Assembly: GCA_032717465.1 (NCBI GenBank)
Contig: CM064732.1
Span: forward strand, 21,773,812-21,837,811
Reading direction: 5' to 3'
From: Coenobita brevimanus
Lineage: Eukaryota > Arthropoda > Malacostraca > Decapoda > Coenobitidae
Length of the DNA: 64,000 nucleotides
Shown: piece after piece, positions 62,028 to 64,000 of the stretch
Numbering within the stretch: position 1 is the stretch's first letter
How the letters are laid out: each line of letters begins with the position of its first letter
Made by a program: the position numbers and the translations under genes
Notes under the pieces: model-generated
What the model saw: only the letters and a program-made list of their open reading frames with translations
What the model was told of the DNA's origin: nothing
The model's database searches: none

Positions 62028-62994
62028 ATGCGGATGGACAGGGAGTTCAGACAGTAGTCACAAAGAGAGGCCAAAGGCAGAAATTTATGTATGATAGGAT
62101 ATGTCAGTGGTGAGATGAGGAGTTCGTACCGGTATACTTTCTTCAGCATAGGTAATATCTCTCCTGTTCAGTATGATGGCGTCTTTTTTGTTATTACTCT
62201 TTAATTGTTATGTTTAGATGATTCTACTGACGCTATGAGAAATGTCCTATTTTGAAACGGTCTGATACAGCCTTCATTAAGTCTTTCAGTACTTGACTGC
62301 TCTCCTACCCTGAAAAAAGTCGTCTGGGTTTCGGAACTTTTTAAAATAAAGAAAATACTATATATTTTGGGACAAAAAATGATGGATTTTTTCCTCTGCC
62401 TTCACAATGAAGTAGTCCCAGACGCTCTAATCAGCATGAATAAGAAAAAATATATATACAATCACAGAAACTTTTGAAAGTAATTAGGTGCCAGCGACAC
62501 ATATGCCGCAAATATTAGTAAAGAGGCTTACCGTCAATTTTCTGCCATAACTATGACTGCTTTTGTAAAATGATCAAAGGAAGCATAGAGTAGAATACTC
62601 GTTTTTTTTTTTTTTTGACAAAATCTTGTTTTATTTCGAAAGAATCTTAACCTGCAACAAAAAGGAAAGGGGGGGGGGCAAATATAGATGGATCACCCAT
62701 TTATTTTTCTACAGTAAATCACTCATTACAAAGTGCAAAAATAGCTCCTAATTACAACAAGGAGTTTATCACAAGCGTCTATGTGAACTACAATCCAGAT
62801 AATCAAGGAGAGAGGCAGCTAATAAACTATGTAACTCATTTACTGATTAGAGTAAGGTATCCATTACACAATACTAACCTAACTCTTATATATAAGAAGG
62901 AAATTATAATGAGTTTGTGATTCTTAACCTCTCAGAACAAAGAAATGTTCTTTGGGCAGAGTACTTTTGTCATCACAGATCATACAGAATAACT
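62028..62994. other. unassigned
   Basis: No gene or repeat recognised. T14 at about 62602 and G9 at about 62670. Confidence 0.3.
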
Positions 62995-63400
62995 CAATCT
63001 TCATGAAAGAAAGTGTTCATATAGACAGTACGACAGCCACTACAAAGACAGACCAGGGATAAGACACTAATCGAGAAACATAACTTCCGAGCAGACATTA
63101 AGCAGTCATAATGACACATCGGGAACAAGACAAAGAAAATATATAAAGATCATGCTGAGAGTAAGACTGCCATTCCAAATCAAGACAGGGAGAGTGTTCG
63201 TGCATACCTTATGAAGCCTCCAACAGAAACAGACAGGGTATACGACACTCACTAAGAAAACGTTCGTGCAAATAGGTAGACAGCCATCACAAATGCAGGT
63301 AAGGAATTAGAGAGCTATCAGGAAGACAGGGAGTAAGACGACCATTAAGAAAGAGTTCGTATGCAGGCAGGGAGTGGAGGAGTTTGGAATGGAAGAAGAG
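62995..63400. repeat. faint degenerate tandem repeat
   Basis: Phrases GACAGGG followed by GA-CACT/GACCATTAAGAAA and GTTCGT-CA recur at roughly 70-100 base intervals (around 63040, 63185, 63230, 63325). Individual units are strongly diverged. Confidence 0.5.
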
Positions 63401-64000
63401 GGGAGGAGTGAGGGACACAGGGAGAAGAGACACGTGAAATTGCCAGATGATGAGGTAAGTCAGGGAGGGATGGAGCCAGGCCATCACAGAATCAGTAGCC
63501 AAATGCCTTCCCAATAATCCTTGGCCTCCTCAGGGAACCGACCCGTCCCACGCCAAGTCACAACCCACCCGCCACCCTGATACCATTGAATTCGTTATTG
63601 GTATTCAAGACGTTGCTGGGTACAATGCAGGCAACGGTACAGACGAAAAAATACAGTGAGGATAGTGCAGCAGACGACATTCGAACTGACTACGATAGTA
63701 CGGACGACAAAGTAAATGGTACACAGAGTGCAAAACACGTAAAAAGAAAAAGAAAATCAGTGTCGGAAAACATTGGCACTTACGACATACGGCACTGAAG
63801 ACAGCGGTACAATCGAGAAGATAGATGTAGACTGAAGACAACATTACAGATGACAACACACCGAAGATAATATACATACGTAATAGCATTAAATAAAGAA
63901 TAAAAAAAGAAAACAGCTTTAAAAACGATAACATAATGAAAGTAACCGCACAGTACACACGACAAATATACGAAAGACGATGGACCACACGATAATTACA
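63401..64000. other. unassigned window end
   Basis: The 70-codon plus-strand frame at 63586-63798, rich in Asp, Lys and Ser, has no known motif and no supporting context. No other signal. Confidence 0.3.

Noticed and set aside
63586..63798. 70-codon plus-strand frame as a small gene
   Set aside because: No motif, no regulatory context and composition like the surrounding degenerate repeat.

Overview
This is a repeat-dominated nuclear window from an animal, most likely an arthropod and probably a decapod crustacean. The reasons are about twenty (TA)n arrays plus (CA)n, (GA)n and (TAGA)n arrays, several RTE-type and CR1/jockey-type LINE families, tRNA-derived SINEs, a piggyBac relic and two kinds of Ty3/gypsy element. 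I could not recognise a host protein-coding gene, rRNA or functional tRNA. Taxon calls and family names rest on remembered motifs, not searches.

Layout. 178-3430 (-): A-tailed CR1/jockey-group LINE, broken by frameshifts. 3939-7409 (+): almost full-length RTE LINE with two in-frame stops and a mutated RT catalytic box. 7628-15819 (-): a Ty3/gypsy element whose domain order is gag-protease-integrase-RT-RNase H (Gmr1-like), decayed, with another LINE (13471-15277) inserted in its 5' LTR. 16440-18797 (-): very degraded LINE. 19110-21400 (-): degraded RTE endonuclease interrupted by about 1 kb of other repeats. 22260-23880: polypyrimidine tract. 24324-24911: element with about 125-bp inverted termini, followed by a 5'-truncated RTE end and a tRNA-derived SINE. 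27358-28365: head-to-head pair of RTE 3' ends.

32226-42371 (+) is the most complete object: a provirus-like Ty3/gypsy element with gag, pol and an F-type env, near-identical LTRs, an A AAA AAC slippery heptamer placed in frame in the gag/pol overlap, and a consensus splice acceptor 6 bases before the env ATG. It ends in two tandem LTRs separated by 38 bp that read as the complement of the 3' end of a tRNA-Leu. The single mismatch to the tRNA I recall lies at the base opposite position 58 (m1A58).

44938-47140 (+): RTE relic with an internal 238-bp duplication and a nested SINE-like insert. 49348-54788 (-): a second Gmr1-like element with apparently identical 784-bp LTRs but an internal deletion removing the RT active site and RNase H. 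57045-57665: second copy of the repeat seen at 20132. 58150-59262 (-): decayed piggyBac transposase. 60232-61872: an inverted pair of an unknown repeat enclosing a SINE and a 5'-truncated copy of the first LINE. The last 1.9 kb is unassigned apart from microsatellites and a faint tandem repeat.

Functionally the window shows transposon ecology rather than a pathway. Autonomous elements supply the machinery, short elements carry LINE-like 3' tails, an RT-deleted LTR element seems to have moved in trans, and (TA)n arrays abut or receive most insertions.
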